35,276 nucleotides of DNA. Origin: Chromera velia (Eukaryota > Sar > Chromeraceae). The notes under the pieces are model-generated. The model did not search any database. It was not told where the DNA came from and saw only the letters and a program-made list of their open reading frames with translations. How positions within the stretch are numbered: position 1 is the first letter of the stretch; each line of letters starts with the position of its first letter. This document shows, piece after piece, positions 20,568-31,700 of the stretch. The stretch lies in the NCBI GenBank assembly GCA_018398765.1, contig JAHBMJ010000167.1, forward strand, positions 20,001 through 55,276, given 5' to 3'. Made by a program: the position numbers and the translations under genes.

Positions 20568-20928
20568 ATGTCACACAATCCGACAGGGTCGAACGGGAAG
20601 AAGGAGGCATTTGTTTTTAGAGTCGGGTACGCAAAAAAAATATGGTCCGTGCAAAAGGGGGCAAATGTGATTCAGTGTCAGGTGAAAATACAAGAAGCCG
20701 AAGGGGAAGGAGAAACTATTTGTGGCTGTGAGTATGCAGCAGCAATGTGTGCGCGGTTCTCCGTCTCACCCCATTGTCATCTCTCCGCAAGCGAATAGAA
20801 GCCCAGGAGCACCCACTCCTGGAAAGCCGAAAAGCCAGAGAAAAAGCTCTCAACAGCTCCCACCACCGATCGATTCGATTCATATTGAAGAAAGTGATCA
20901 TGAAGAAGAAGAAAAGGAAGTGCCATAA
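20568..20928 (+). pseudogene. Coding-like remnant inside element B
   Basis: From ATG 20568 a frame reads MSHNPTGSNGKKEAFVFRVG and on to about residue 56. A second frame from 20722 continues with a Pro/Ser/Lys stretch and an acidic end (IEESDHEEEEKEVP) to a stop at 20928. The two are offset by one base near 20725-20735, so an intron of unusual size or a frameshift separates them. No BED finger or hAT dimerisation motif can be recognised. It may be the N-terminus of a decayed transposase or an unrelated captured gene. Confidence 0.35.
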
Positions 20929-21101
20929 AGCTAAGTGATTGTCACCTTAATTTTGGTATGTGCTCTAACTTTATCATATCAACAAAAAGTCATATGCAAT
21001 TTCAAATATATCAATTTTACGTTCTTAATCTCTATTAGTACTAGAGTGAGTCTCAGTGACTAGTGTACATACACTGCCATACAGGCACATTTTTTTTACG
21101 G

Positions 21102-21263
21102 AACTGATAAGTTATAATTTTATATGTATTTTTTTAAATTTTTGAAACACACATCAGAAATGTTCTGATAACTATTATCATAAACTGATAAGTTTTAATT
21201 TTATACATATTTTTTTTAATTTTTGAAACACACATCAGAAATGTTCTGATAACTATTGTTATG
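21102..21263. repeat. 81-base tandem duplication inside element B
   Basis: AACTGATAAGTT starts at 21102 and again at 21183. Both copies continue through an AT-rich stretch to TTTTGAAACACACATCAGAAATGTTCTGATAACTATT, with only a few differences. Each copy contains ATCAGAAATGTTCTGAT, a short inverted repeat. Confidence 0.85.
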
Positions 21264-22293
21264 AGAAAAATGATCAGAGTGACAGTAAGTTAGTGACTCA
21301 GTAAGGAACCTTAAGAGGTTAACCTCAAATCTTACCTCAAATATCAAATATTTGAGGTTGAAGCTCAAATCAAATCAAATCAAATCAAATCAAATATAAT
21401 CAAACCAAACATGGTCACTACGTATCCTCACATGGATGCAGAACTGCCATCTGAAGCATCACCGTCTTCTTACATGAATTTTAGGGCTATACACGTGCAC
21501 CGCCACAAAAAAAACAAGAGAGTGTGTGCCTGCCCCCCGTTTCGTCCTCTCCGTTTGGCTGTCTGTCTGTCCTCTCCGTTTGGATGAGCCTTCTTTCCTG
21601 CTTTTTCCGTGTGTGTGTGTGTTTTATTCATGCGTCAGATCACACGAGGGAGGGAGTGTATGTGTGTCACCAGCCTCTGTGCAAGTCAGTGTATCACATC
21701 CGACTCGGCATGATCTGAGTCCATTGTCCGGCCGACCGATTTCGACGTGGCGACGCATCTGTTGCCATGTATTGCCATGCAGCATGCATCGATCTGATTC
21801 GATCAGCCTCAAGAGCATGCATCCTTGATTCATGTAAGCAAACAGTTCTACACATAGGTTTTATGCCTCAATCCATAGACCGTTTTAGAAGACAAAAGTC
21901 GTAGAACAATCAAAAAAGCTAGAAAAGACTTTCTTAATTTTAATTTATCATTGTATTTTGTTTATTTTGTTTTATGAAGTGTGTTTAAATGATATTATAA
22001 CATCAGACTACATGTGATTTTTAAGTTTGAGAGTTATTTAGGTTGGTGCTGAAAGATCCGATCTGAAATCCGATACCGACCCCCCCTCTGGTACCGAGGT
22101 ACCGAAAGTACCGAGACTTAACAACACTGCATCTTGGTCCTCAAAGTCAGCCTAGTGCTAGGCCTAGTACCTAGACTAGTGTGTCTGAGCAAGTCTCCCA
22201 CAGCTCTTCAGCTCTCCCGCGAACCGAACCTCCCTAAACCTAAGTGCCACTTAAAAAAATATAATCAAGATGATCTCCATCTGCGGTACTATA

Positions 22294-22505
22294 AGCTCCC
22301 CATACGTAAAAAAATAAAAAAGTTAATTGCCCCAAATCACTTTTACTTTTTATTTATTTATTTATTTTTTTTAAAACAGACAGTGTCAGACACTTCAAGT
22401 TTAAAGCTCAAAGCCTATAGCTGGCACATAAAAATGAAAAAATAAAAAAACTAATTTTGGTTTTGGCCAAAAATTATTTATTTATTTTTTTACGTATGGG
22501 GAGCC
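22294..22505. repeat. 212-base TA-flanked MITE
   Basis: The ends form a near-perfect inverted repeat of about 24 bases: AGCTCCCCATACGTAAAAAA at the left and, on the minus strand, GGCTCCCCATACGTAAAAAA at the right. TA borders both ends (22292-22293, 22506-22507). It is AT-rich inside, non-coding, and typical in size for a Tc1/mariner-derived MITE. Confidence 0.75.
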
Positions 22506-22507
22506 TA

Positions 22508-23274
22508 GCTGCAGCATCGTTTTTCAAGAGACCGTTCACCCTTGCGGCATACACGGTCAAGACACCATCCAGATATGCGGCTCTAGATGCGGTTTTGGCT
22601 TTCAAGACACCGTAAATGATCCACGCCTGCGGCGCAGACTTTCAAGCTTATCCAAAAATGCGGCTTAAACTTTTAAGTGGTAGTTAGGTTCAGGGAAGTT
22701 AGGAACCGCATACGCCATTCAAAGATAAAACCGCTGTCCCCTCAACAACACAAGCAGCACGAGGCCCTAGACGAGGCCCCCACTTCTTTCCAAAGATAAC
22801 AGGAAGCAGAAGAAAAAGAGGAAGACAGGGCTCGACGTCAAATGTCCCTCCCCAGTCCTGTTAGTTCGATTCATCCAACAAGGGCCCGGAGAGGGGACGC
22901 TCATGCTCATGCTGTCTCTTCATTCGTTTGCCGTAAGTAGAGGCAGAGGCCAGAGGAGGACAGTCCAGAAGACAGGCGGGGAGGAGTAGGTAGAGGTGGA
23001 AAGGCTCAGCAGATCTCAGCAGCAGCAGACAGTTTTCTTTTGTTCATTTATTTTCTTTTTTTGAGACTTCCTCAAATCAAGAGTAACTTTCAGATCCTCA
23101 AACTAGTCACTAAGTGGAAGCTAGATCCCAAGCTAAATTATGAGCTAGAGCCCTTCTTAAGTGGAAAATCTGAACTGAGCCCAGATTTTTCACATTGAAA
23201 ATCAATCAAAAAAAAAAAAAGAAAATCAAAAATCGATTTTAGGCAATTACTTTTTTTTTTTTTATGTGGGTGGC
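22508..23274. other. Right arm of the repeat nest
   Basis: No gene. It contains loose repeats of TTTCAAGACACCGT/ATGCGGC type (22520-22680) and two A- or T-runs before the right terminal repeat. It has the look of decayed element sequence. Confidence 0.45.
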
Positions 23275-23769
23275 CTAGCTCTCTAGCTGCCTTGCATGCA
23301 TGCGGACTTGGAGAGAACGGGCGCTGACATAATTCTTCGATTCACGCACTGCGAAGAGGAGGAAAAGGCGGCAGCATGGAGAAAAAAAAGGCAGGCAGTC
23401 CTCTCTGCTTGTCCTTTTGCCCCCTCACTAGATTTCCACTCGTCAGGATCATTGCTACATGGGGCACCCTCAAGAGCAGTTAAAAGACTGGCAGGAAGAA
23501 TGAGCTTCTCCCCTCCCCTCCCTTGCGTGAGAGGAGAGGAGAGGGGAGGAGACAGGTGCAACGGATCTTCGCTTGTGATCCTGAGACAAAGAGAGTCAAG
23601 AAATACGAAAGAGAAAAATCTCTCGTTATGTATGAAGATCACTGTTCAAAAGAAAGGGTCCAGCAGGACTACCGGATCATTGATCTGATCAAATGGCAAA
23701 AAGAGTTCACAAAAGGAGCGGGAAAGGAAGAACGCATGCATGCATGCAAGCAAGCAAGCAAGCGGGCGA

Positions 23770-23832
23770 AGAAGGAAGGAAGGAAGGGAGGAAGAAAGGA
23801 AGGAAGGAAGAAAGAAAGAAAGAAAGAAAGAA

Positions 23833-23864
<32 letters not shown>

Positions 23865-23870
23865 AAAAAA

Positions 23871-23902
<32 letters not shown>

Positions 23903-23903
23903 A

Positions 23904-23939
<36 letters not shown>

Positions 23940-23945
23940 AAAAAA

Positions 23946-23977
<32 letters not shown>

Positions 23978-24052
23978 AAAAAAAAAAAATGAAAGAAAGA
24001 AAGAAAGAACGAACGAACGACGAACGAACGAACGAACGGAACGAACGAACGA
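23770..24052 (+). repeat. (GAAA)n/(GAAG)n/(GAAC)n polypurine tract
   Basis: About 280 bases of GAAG, GAAA and A-run units grading into GAAC repeats at 24007-24052. It is the mirror image in composition of the TTTC tract in the LRR intron. Confidence 0.95.
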
Positions 24053-25439
24053 TCGAAAGAAGAGAAATAGAAAAAGACAAAGAGGAAAGACAGTCAGAGA
24101 CAGACAGAAAGAAAGAAACCAAGAGAGAGTCTGTATGAAGCTCATTATTCAAAAGAGAGGAGGGTGGAGCAAACGGACTACAGGATCATTGATCAGATCG
24201 CGTTGGTGAAGATGGGGAAGGAGAGAAACAGAAAGAGAAAGTGAAGAAAGAACAGGACTCCAAAGAGCCCCCCCCACTCAACCAACTACATACTTACAGG
24301 GGGGTAATTGAATTCTCAAGGAACCCCTTGTGAAACAGACGAACAGAGACATGGGACAGAATGCGCCCCTCATGCAGCATTCCTTCCTTCCTTCCTCCAT
24401 TCCCTTCTTTCTTCCTTCCCTCCTATACGAGACGCCCCTTCCCTGGAGGATCGATGGAAGAATGAGAGGGTGAGAGTCGGGGGGGACTCAGTGCAGGGGA
24501 GTAGATCGGGGGAAGAACTTGTTCATGCAAGTCTCCAACAGTTAGGCTCCGTTCAGTCGCCCCGGAAACGAAGCCTTCCGGGAGACAGGCACAAGAAAAG
24601 GTGAAGAGGGGTCGGAGGGGAAGAGGAGAAGAGAGCAAAAGAGAGAAGAGAGAGAGTTTAAATTCTACGGACCCAACGATGGTTGAAGGACTTCCGGACA
24701 GGAATCGAAACGAGGAAGTGACAGAGTCTCTATGCTTACACGTGCTGTCCTCGGTACAGAAAGAATTCTGTCTTTCGCTTTTGCCCCTTCCCACTGGTAC
24801 AGAACTGTGGTTTTTCCTTCGCTTCTGCGATTTTCACTCCTCCCACTGGAACCCAAACGCGGACAGACGGACCGGCAGAAAGAGAGACAGGACTGACGCT
24901 CTATCAGTCAGTCAGTCAAACGAAGAAAAGAGACTGCGTGCGTCGATAGAGGACAAAAAGAGGGGATGAAAAGGAAGATGGAGCGAAGGATTGTTTGTAC
25001 GCATCTTACGAGAAAAGATGGCAGGAGAGCAGAGATGTTGGGTATGGAAAAGGAGAAAAAGGGAACGATGGACAGTGATTTCCTTCATTCACAAACTCAT
25101 CATTCAATCAATATTGAAGAGCTGCTAGGTGACCTAGCAACCAGGCAGGTAGGTACCTGGGGCTACTATGAAGGAACGAGAGGAGAGGAGAGGAGAGGAG
25201 AGGAGAGAGACGGTCCGTGTGGCAGTGTTGACCTCGAGACCAAATCAGAGACGAGCTAGGAAAAGGGAAATGAGAGAATCAAAGAAACATGAGACACTAT
25301 CGGATCTATGCTGTGATCCTCTCTCTCTGTATGAAGATCATTGTTCAGGGGGGGAGGGGGGCAGCACGAGGACTACCGGATCATTATTCTGATGAGGTGA
25401 CCAAAAGAATAAGGGAAGAAGACAGGAACAGAAGAAGAA

Positions 25440-25556
25440 AGCGCGCATGCAAGCATGCAGGCAAGCAAGCGAGCGAACGAGCACGCAAGCGAGCGAACGA
25501 GCAAGCAAGCGAACGAACGAGCACGCAAACGAGCAAGCAAGCAAGCAAGCAAGCAA
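25440..25556 (+). repeat. (AAGC)n/(GAAC)n/(GAGC)n array
   Basis: About 115 bases of interleaved CAAGCAAG, GCGAACGA and GAGCAAG units directly after GCGCGCATGCAAGCATGC. A similar GCATGCATGCAAGCAAGC start precedes the tract at 23733, which fits the two regions being diverged copies. Confidence 0.85.
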
Positions 25557-28169
25557 ATGAAGGCAACAAGCAGGACAGAAAGAACGCAAGGAATGAAGGA
25601 AGAAGGTGAGGAAAGGAAGAAAGAAAGACAGAAACAAAGAGAGGCAAAAAGAGCGAACGGCCAGGCCGTCTGACAGGAGAGAGACAGACTGACGGACTGA
25701 CTGACAGAAATAAACCAAGAGAGAGTCCGTATGAAGATCATTGTTCAAAAGAGATGGTGCAGCAGAAGGACTACCGGATCCTTGATCTGATCCCATTGAT
25801 GAAGAGGCAGGAAAAGAGGAAATAAACGGTCGGAAGGGAAGGAAGAAAGGGAGAGAAAATGAGGGAAGAACAGGACCCAATGTCCTCCAACTCAACCAAC
25901 TATAGACAGACACACTTCTCAATGAATCGATCATTTGTCAGACACAGACGGACACGCGGCACAGGCAGACAGAATGCGGGTTGAATTCCTTCCTTCAGGA
26001 AACGCCCCTTCCCTGCCGGAAGATGAATTGATCGATCGCTGCTCCTTCTCTTCCTCTGTGTGTGTGTGTGAGAGAGAGAAACAGAGAGAGAGATTAATAA
26101 AAGGAAGGAAAGAGGGGGGGAGATTTCCCCCGTCTCCTTTTGAAAACTCATCCTCCAAGGCATAAAGGTAAGTGCCGCACTAGACGACCTCTTCTTCCTG
26201 ACCCCCTGACCTTGCAATGAGGGAGGAAGGCCACACAGGAAGAAGCGAAGCGAAGCGGCAATGGCTTAAGAGGGCGAGACCAAGTTCGATTGGGGCGTAA
26301 ATTGGAGACGCAAAAAAGAAGAAGAGAGAAAGTATAAAAGGGACGAATTGATGATTTTTCTTTTTCTCCTTGCAAGACTCGAGAAGGAAGCCCTGACGAA
26401 GTCCCTCCACTCCACCCATCCCTCCCTTGCTCCTCGATTGGTATAGACGAACAAACGGACAGTCAAACCGTCAGAGACAAACATCCAGACAGACAGACAG
26501 ACAAGCCCTGTGCACTTTCTCTTGCCCTTCCCCTTTTTTCTCTGGCTCATCGGTCACAACAGACACCACACACACACACACACATGCACGCCAGACCGAC
26601 AGACAGGACAGACGGTCGGTCATGCAACCAGCCTGTCAGCAAACGAACGGGTTCTTGTCAAGCAACAAAGAGAGGAGAGACTGCGTCGATAGAGACAAGA
26701 GGGGGAACGAGAAGAAAGAGTCAGGAGGTGTATGTATGGGGAGAAAAGGTAAAGGATTCGTATGGAAAAGAGGAGAGACAGTAAGGTCGCGATTCTACTC
26801 GTGCACTCACTCATTCATTCGGACAGAGGGTATCCCAGTGCGTCCAGGCCGCTGGGCAAGAGCTGGATCACAGGAATCAACAACGTTAAGGGAGAGAGAC
26901 AACTTCATTTTACCAAAGGAGATGAAGGATCGTCAGTCCGAAAGAAATTGACACATGCACCTCATTTGTATTCGAGAGGTCACTTTTCTCTTTCACCTGT
27001 CCCATCTTCATTTCGTTACTTTCTATGTTGGGTTTTTGTCTTCGCCTCATTCCTTCTTCCCTCCTCTCCTCTCCTCTCCTCTCTGCTGGATGCGCTTCCC
27101 TTTTTGTGACCCAACTCTCTGTCTTGAACCCGCATGGAGGAAAGAAATTTCCTTCTTTCCTTAAAAAGACCATCCGATGTATGCACGTGCACATGCCCTC
27201 ACCCTCATGTGGTCGACCTTCCCACCCCACCTCATCATGGATGCCTTCATTCTTAATTCATTTACTCATTCATTCATTTATTTGGTCGGGTCTTCGTGAA
27301 TACTGCGTATGAATCTTTGTTTCCCTCCCTTCCCCTTTTCTTTCTTTCTTTCTTTCTTCATTCAAAAAACACATCTGTTCCACGTCGCAGCAGTGTATCG
27401 TGCAGCTTTCGGCTTTCTTGGTGTCATCCCTCATGAAGCCATGCACCGTTGTTGGTGGGCTTCTGCATGTGCCCCCCCCTTTCAGTCACTCTATAGTCGG
27501 ACAGTCACTCTTACAGACACACAGACAGTCACTCCATCGGGACAGTCACGCTTACAGACAGACAGCACGACTAGACCCCAACCAACCCCGAAAGAAGGAC
27601 ACCCACGTCAATCAATCGGGCGCATGTCCAGGGATGAAGCAAGGAGAAAAACCCTTCTCCTGTTGAAAGACTCGTCATTCAGCAAGGCAGTGCATGTCTT
27701 TAAAAAAAAGAGAAAGAGAGAGAGAGAGAGAGAAGAAACAAGGAAGGAGAGGGAAGAGTAACTAATCAAAACACGGGGAGGGGGGGAGGACTTCCTGAGA
27801 CAGGAGCACAAGAAGGAGAGAGGGCCACACTGCAGATCGATCGATCGATCGAGGAAAGATGGGCGGATTCTCTTCGTTCAATTCACCGAAACAACACAAG
27901 AGCGACCAGGAAGGGAAGAAGGTTTCTTTTCACCCGATGAGCACTTTGCCCCCTGTCGTTCTTTAGTAACGTGACGGAGTCGATGCACAGATCTGTTCGT
28001 GGATGCACGTCACTCTTTCCTCAGCCAGCCCCCTTATCCACCTTTCCTGTCTCAGCATTCAGATAGTCTCTCCTTTTGACAGGGAGGTTCCCCCTGACAA
28101 CACCCACCTCCTGCCAGTCGTTGATGTCACAGACAAAAAGATAGGGAGGCAAAACGTCTGTCGTTCAGA

Positions 28170-28206
28170 GAGAGAAACAGACAGACAGACAGACAGACAG
28201 GCAGGC

Positions 28207-28238
<32 letters not shown>

Positions 28239-28240
28239 GA
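28170..28240 (+). repeat. (CAGA)n microsatellite
   Basis: CAGACAGA units with one interruption by GCAGGCAGA. No gene covers it. Confidence 0.95.
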
Positions 28241-28496
28241 AGACAGGCACACAAACCGACATTCAAACAGATCGGTATGCCGGTATGCCTTCTTTGTATT
28301 AAAAGGTTGTATGAACTTTTTGCCAACACAGAGAAGTCAAAACAATTCTTTCCTTTTTTTCTTTCTTTCTTTCTTTCTTCCAAAGAGAAAAACAAGATCA
28401 AGAAAATTCAGTCCACCGCTCGTTCCCTTGCCGGATCGAAAAACCGTGTGACAGTATTACAAGACAAACGATGAGGGGTGAATGAAGCTCGGCAGA

Positions 28497-28502
28497 TTTA
28501 TT
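28497..28502 (-). terminator. Possible polyadenylation signal of the RRM gene
   Basis: Minus-strand AATAAA, about 230 bases beyond the stop codon at 28731-28733. Confidence 0.4.
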
Positions 28503-28730
28503 CAAACCCAAAAGCCGATCGCAACAAACAAAATCCCCCAAACAAAGAATAGTGAGTGAGGATTTTCTTTTCCCTTGCAGCTGTTCTTTCATACTGGTTG
28601 CTTGCTTGCTTGCTTGCTTGAGAGCCTGAATTCACACAACGAACCTGAACCATCTTTCTTCCTCTCTCCTCTCGCTGTCATGCAGACCCTCCAACCTGAC
28701 CACCCACCACCCCCATGCAGTCAGTCTCCT

Positions 28731-31700
28731 CTACCACAGAGACCCCCCCTCCACCCGCCGAAAAAAGGGAGGAACTCCGGAGACGCCTGCCTGAACCTGA
28801 CGGGGAACGTTTGATCCCCCCGCGGCCGCGGCCGGCGGTGCACTTGATAGAGGAGGCACCCGGGGAGAGGAGCACGGATTTCCCATCGGGGCCCCATCAC
28901 GGAGGGCACCAGCTGGATGGTCACTTCCGCTCCCTGTCAGCGCGTTTCTGCTCGTCGGATTGTTCACTTGACGAAGGACAATGGGACGAGACGGCGGAAA
29001 GAGGAAAGGATCTCCCGAGGGCTCCCACCCTCCTACCTGAAGAATGTCAGCAGGATGTTGGGGGGACAGAGGATGGGGCAGTTGATACTGCGAAGACGGT
29101 GGTGCGTTGCGCTGCTGCTGCAGGGGATCACGAGCAGAGTGTTGCTGTTGCATCTCGTGGGTGGGGGGCTGCTGTTGGAACCCAGTGCTGATCATGCCGA
29201 TGCCGATTCGACTCTGCGCCAGTGGCTCGGTGGCCGTTACCAGCGCTTGGGGGGGTAGTCGAGGCTGCTCCTGGCATTGGCGTTGGTGCTCCATTGTGGG
29301 TTGCACGTGGTAATGCTGCTGCTGTGTCTGCTGTTCCATTGGAGACGGACGGAGCACCTGGAAGCGCTGGAGCGTCTGCCGATTCGGCTGTGGCTGCGGC
29401 TGAATGTTCGGCGGGTGAAGTTCAGCCGGCAGGTGGTACTGCGGTTGGGGGTGCGCTGCTGACCTGTAGACCTCAGTCTCCGTCTCCTTGGGGGGTGCGG
29501 GCTCGATCTGGGCATGTCGTGTGTGAGAAGAAGACACCGCCTTGGAGTAATGGTGGTGGTGCGCATACTCGAGGAAAGGGGGTGAGCGGTTGCGTACGGG
29601 GTATTTAGGGGGAGGAGGAAACGGTTCATGGGGGGCGTAGACCAACGACTCCTTCCCTGCTGCTGCTGCTGCTGTGTGCGTCTGGACCTGCCGCTGCTGT
29701 TGCTGCGGGTGGGTCAGGTTTTGCTGCAGCATCACCTGGTTAGGGTGAGGGTGGGGATGATGGAGGTTTGAGCAGTGCGAACAGCGCTGGATGTCAGGAC
29801 CCATTCCTCCTCCAGATCTTCTTTGTGTGTACTCTTCTTGGTGTTGCTGCTGGTGATCCTGAAGCTGCTGATGCTGGGGCAGGGGATCTTCAGCGTGGTG
29901 CAAAGGGGGATGGTAGAAAGGAAGGAGAACAGTTGAGCGGGGAGGAGGAAAGGCGCGGGGATCAAGTGCCCCTGCCGATCTCTCTCTGTCCCTCTCACTG
30001 GCTCCTGTTTCTCTCTCCGAGACCCCTCCTCTTGACCCCATCCCAATTCTCCCATTCCCTTCTTCTGCTCCAGATGATGATGCAATCTCGGGACTAGGAT
30101 CCCCCCGCAAGTGTGCAGACCCTCCCAGAACTGACTCTCTCACTCTCATTCGACTCTGTGGGTTGATGGCGTAGGTGGTCGCAACAACCTGTGGTGTGGG
30201 CTGAAAGGGAAGCATCCCCCCCTCGGTGCTATGGTTCAGCTCCTGTCGTTCTTCAGATCTAGGTACGGGGTGGTGCTGCACATGCTGGCTTGGGTGTGAC
30301 TGGTATATCTGTGAAGTTCCGTATGTGCTCTGACTGTGGAAGGGGAAGGACTCCGTCTCTCGGACGGGGGGCACTTGGAACTGTGGGGGACGATCCTGCG
30401 GCGGCGGGAAGGCCTGATGAAGGTCCCTCTCCCCCCCTACCACCTGAGTTGGCATCATCGGGGCAATATGAGTGGTGTCACCCCGAGGAGGCACCATCGT
30501 CGAGGCAGGGGGAGGGGGGGGCAACGGGTGCACCAGGTAGGGGTCTGGATCGGCGTCTGACTGCGACTGCGGCGGCGTCTCCAGATCAGATCCCGAACCC
30601 AACAGAAGGGCCGACCCCTCCTCGATTGGAGAAAATCCGGGGGGCGGCTGGCACACTGCGGCAGTAGCCGCAGTCGCAGTCGCACTGACAGCGGCATGCG
30701 GCTGCTGCACTTCGGACGTCGCCGTGAGTTCCGAGTAGCCCCCCACCTCTTCGCATGTCGACTCTAGGCACGTGGCAGTGGCGCGCGGCCCATTAGCACA
30801 GGCAGAGGGAGCACATCCCCCCGGGCCGAAAACATCCAATCCCCCGCCCGGAGTCGTGCCTTCCGAAGGCGTATCCTTGGACTTGGAGGAGGAGGTTGCA
30901 GTGTTCTGCATGAAGAGATTGATATGAAGACAGTAGAGATGTGAGAATTACTCCATTTTCATCAGTACGGACCGTTCAGGATGGGATGCCGTGTCTTGAG
31001 AAAAAGGGTTCTCGTGAAGCGACGAAAGCAGCAAGAGGAAGAGAGCTGGGAGAAAAGGGGAGAAGGCAAGAGGGGAAGAAGACAAAAGACAGCGGACAGG
31101 AGATGCAGAAAAAACATCTTCCGTACCTGCGTCTGCGTCTTCACTGTCTGCCCACAGGTCCCGCGGAAGCGACGCCTCTCTGCGTCTGCGTCGAGGGCCC
31201 TGAGGGCCGCGATGAAGAAACACTGCTCTCCTTCCTTTACAGTCAATCTCAGCCTCTTCTTGCTGCTCCCTGCACCCACTTCCAAGTCATGGAACATTTG
31301 CAGGGCACGAAGGGTCGACAGGTGGTTGTGATAAGCGACAAAACCAAACCCCCTCGAAATCCCCCTGCGCGAGTCCTTGATGATTCTGCACCTTCGCACC
31401 TTCCCACATGTCCGGAAGTGGTAGAGCAAGGCTGGTCGATCCCAAGTCAGAGGGATATTGTAGAGGAACAGATTCGCTCCCAATGGACCGAAGCGGCCAG
31501 TGGGAAGGGAGACACCCGGAGGAAGATGTAAAATGGAGTCTTCCTCGACCTTCCCCAGCTCCGAACAGACCTTCAAGGCCTGCATCTCGAAGCTGACTGC
31601 GCCCTCCTCTGTCAAGGCCGCCTTCTTCATTGTCTCAAGGATCTCTTCAGGCTGAACGTCTAGTTCACCGTTCTGGTTCATGCAGATCGTACACTCACAG

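Larger units (their letters stand above)
20149..21420. mobile_element. hAT-like transposon B with exact 8-base target duplication
   Basis: 1272 bases. The terminal inverted repeat is TAGTGACCATGTTTG at the left and exactly the same on the minus strand at the right. The flanks are CGTATCCT on both sides (20141-20148 and 21421-21428). TAGTG fits the hAT end rule YARNG, and 8 bases is the hAT duplication size. Subterminal arrays of ATTTG (left) and CAAAT (right) would suit repeated transposase-binding sites. Inside is a short coding-like stretch (20568-20928) but no full transposase, so it is non-autonomous or decayed. It lies within element A, hence is younger. Confidence 0.82.
19849..22129. 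mobile_element. DNA transposon A (interrupted by element B)
   Basis: The ends read CAGAGTTGTTAAGTC (left) and, on the minus strand, CAGTGTTGTTAAGTC (right). Flanks carry an identical CATCTTGGT (19840-19848 and 22130-22138), a 9-base target-site duplication. The terminal bases fit the hAT end pattern YARNG, although hAT normally duplicates 8 bases. Subterminal regions are full of GGTACCGAAAGTACCG-like repeats, and GAAATCCGATACCGACCCCC occurs at both ends. Without element B it would be about 1.0 kb, with no coding frame: a non-autonomous element. Confidence 0.7.
19758..23275. mobile_element. Outer TA-flanked inverted-repeat element or composite (about 3.5 kb)
   Basis: Left end: GGCTACCCACAT then a T/A-rich stretch. 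Right end on the minus strand: GGCCACCCACAT then A-runs. Each is bordered by TA (19756-19757, 23276-23277). The inverted repeat is only about 12-20 bases, so chance is possible. Its style (GGCTxCCCA, then poly-A) resembles the small element at 22294-22505, which raises confidence that both belong to one TA-targeting family. No transposase frame is seen. Most of the interior is made of the later insertions listed separately. Confidence 0.4.
23631..25798 (+). repeat. Four dispersed copies of a 60-70 base coding-like unit
   Basis: Copies start with TATGAAGMTCAYTRTTC at 23631, 24134, 25330 and 25730 and continue to ACTACCGGATCATTGATCTGATC-like ends. Three read in one frame as YEDHCSKERVQQDYRIIDLI, YEAHYSKE...TDYRIIDQI and YEDHCSKE...KDYRILDLI. 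Their length differences are multiples of three. The copy at 25330 is shifted by one base. Confidence 0.7.
23278..28730. other. Purine-rich, duplication-built spacer without a supportable gene
   Basis: About 5.4 kb. The first half is strongly purine-rich on the plus strand and dominated by GAAA, GAAC, AAGC and CAGA repeats. Two diverged segments resemble one another (about 24240-24960 and 25860-26720): both contain GAACAGGAC followed by CTCAACCAACTA, then CGCCCCTTCCCTG, then GACTGCG...TCGATAGAG in the same order. A 60-70 base unit recurs four times (separate entry). Frames at 23523-24209 and 27309-27761 are mostly repeat sequence. Minus-strand AATAAA at 28497-28502 may end the RRM transcript. 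Confidence 0.55.

Noticed and set aside
23770..24052. CRISPR-like regular repeats
   Set aside because: Units are 4-5 bases with no unique spacers; this is a microsatellite in nuclear eukaryotic DNA.
27835..27852. GATCGATCGATCGATC palindrome as a regulatory operator
   Set aside because: A short GATC repeat typical of the surrounding simple-sequence spacer, with no gene next to it.
30290..30667. Plus-strand frames at 28715-30667
   Set aside because: Antisense to the long low-complexity RRM-gene exon; no motif or splice support of their own.
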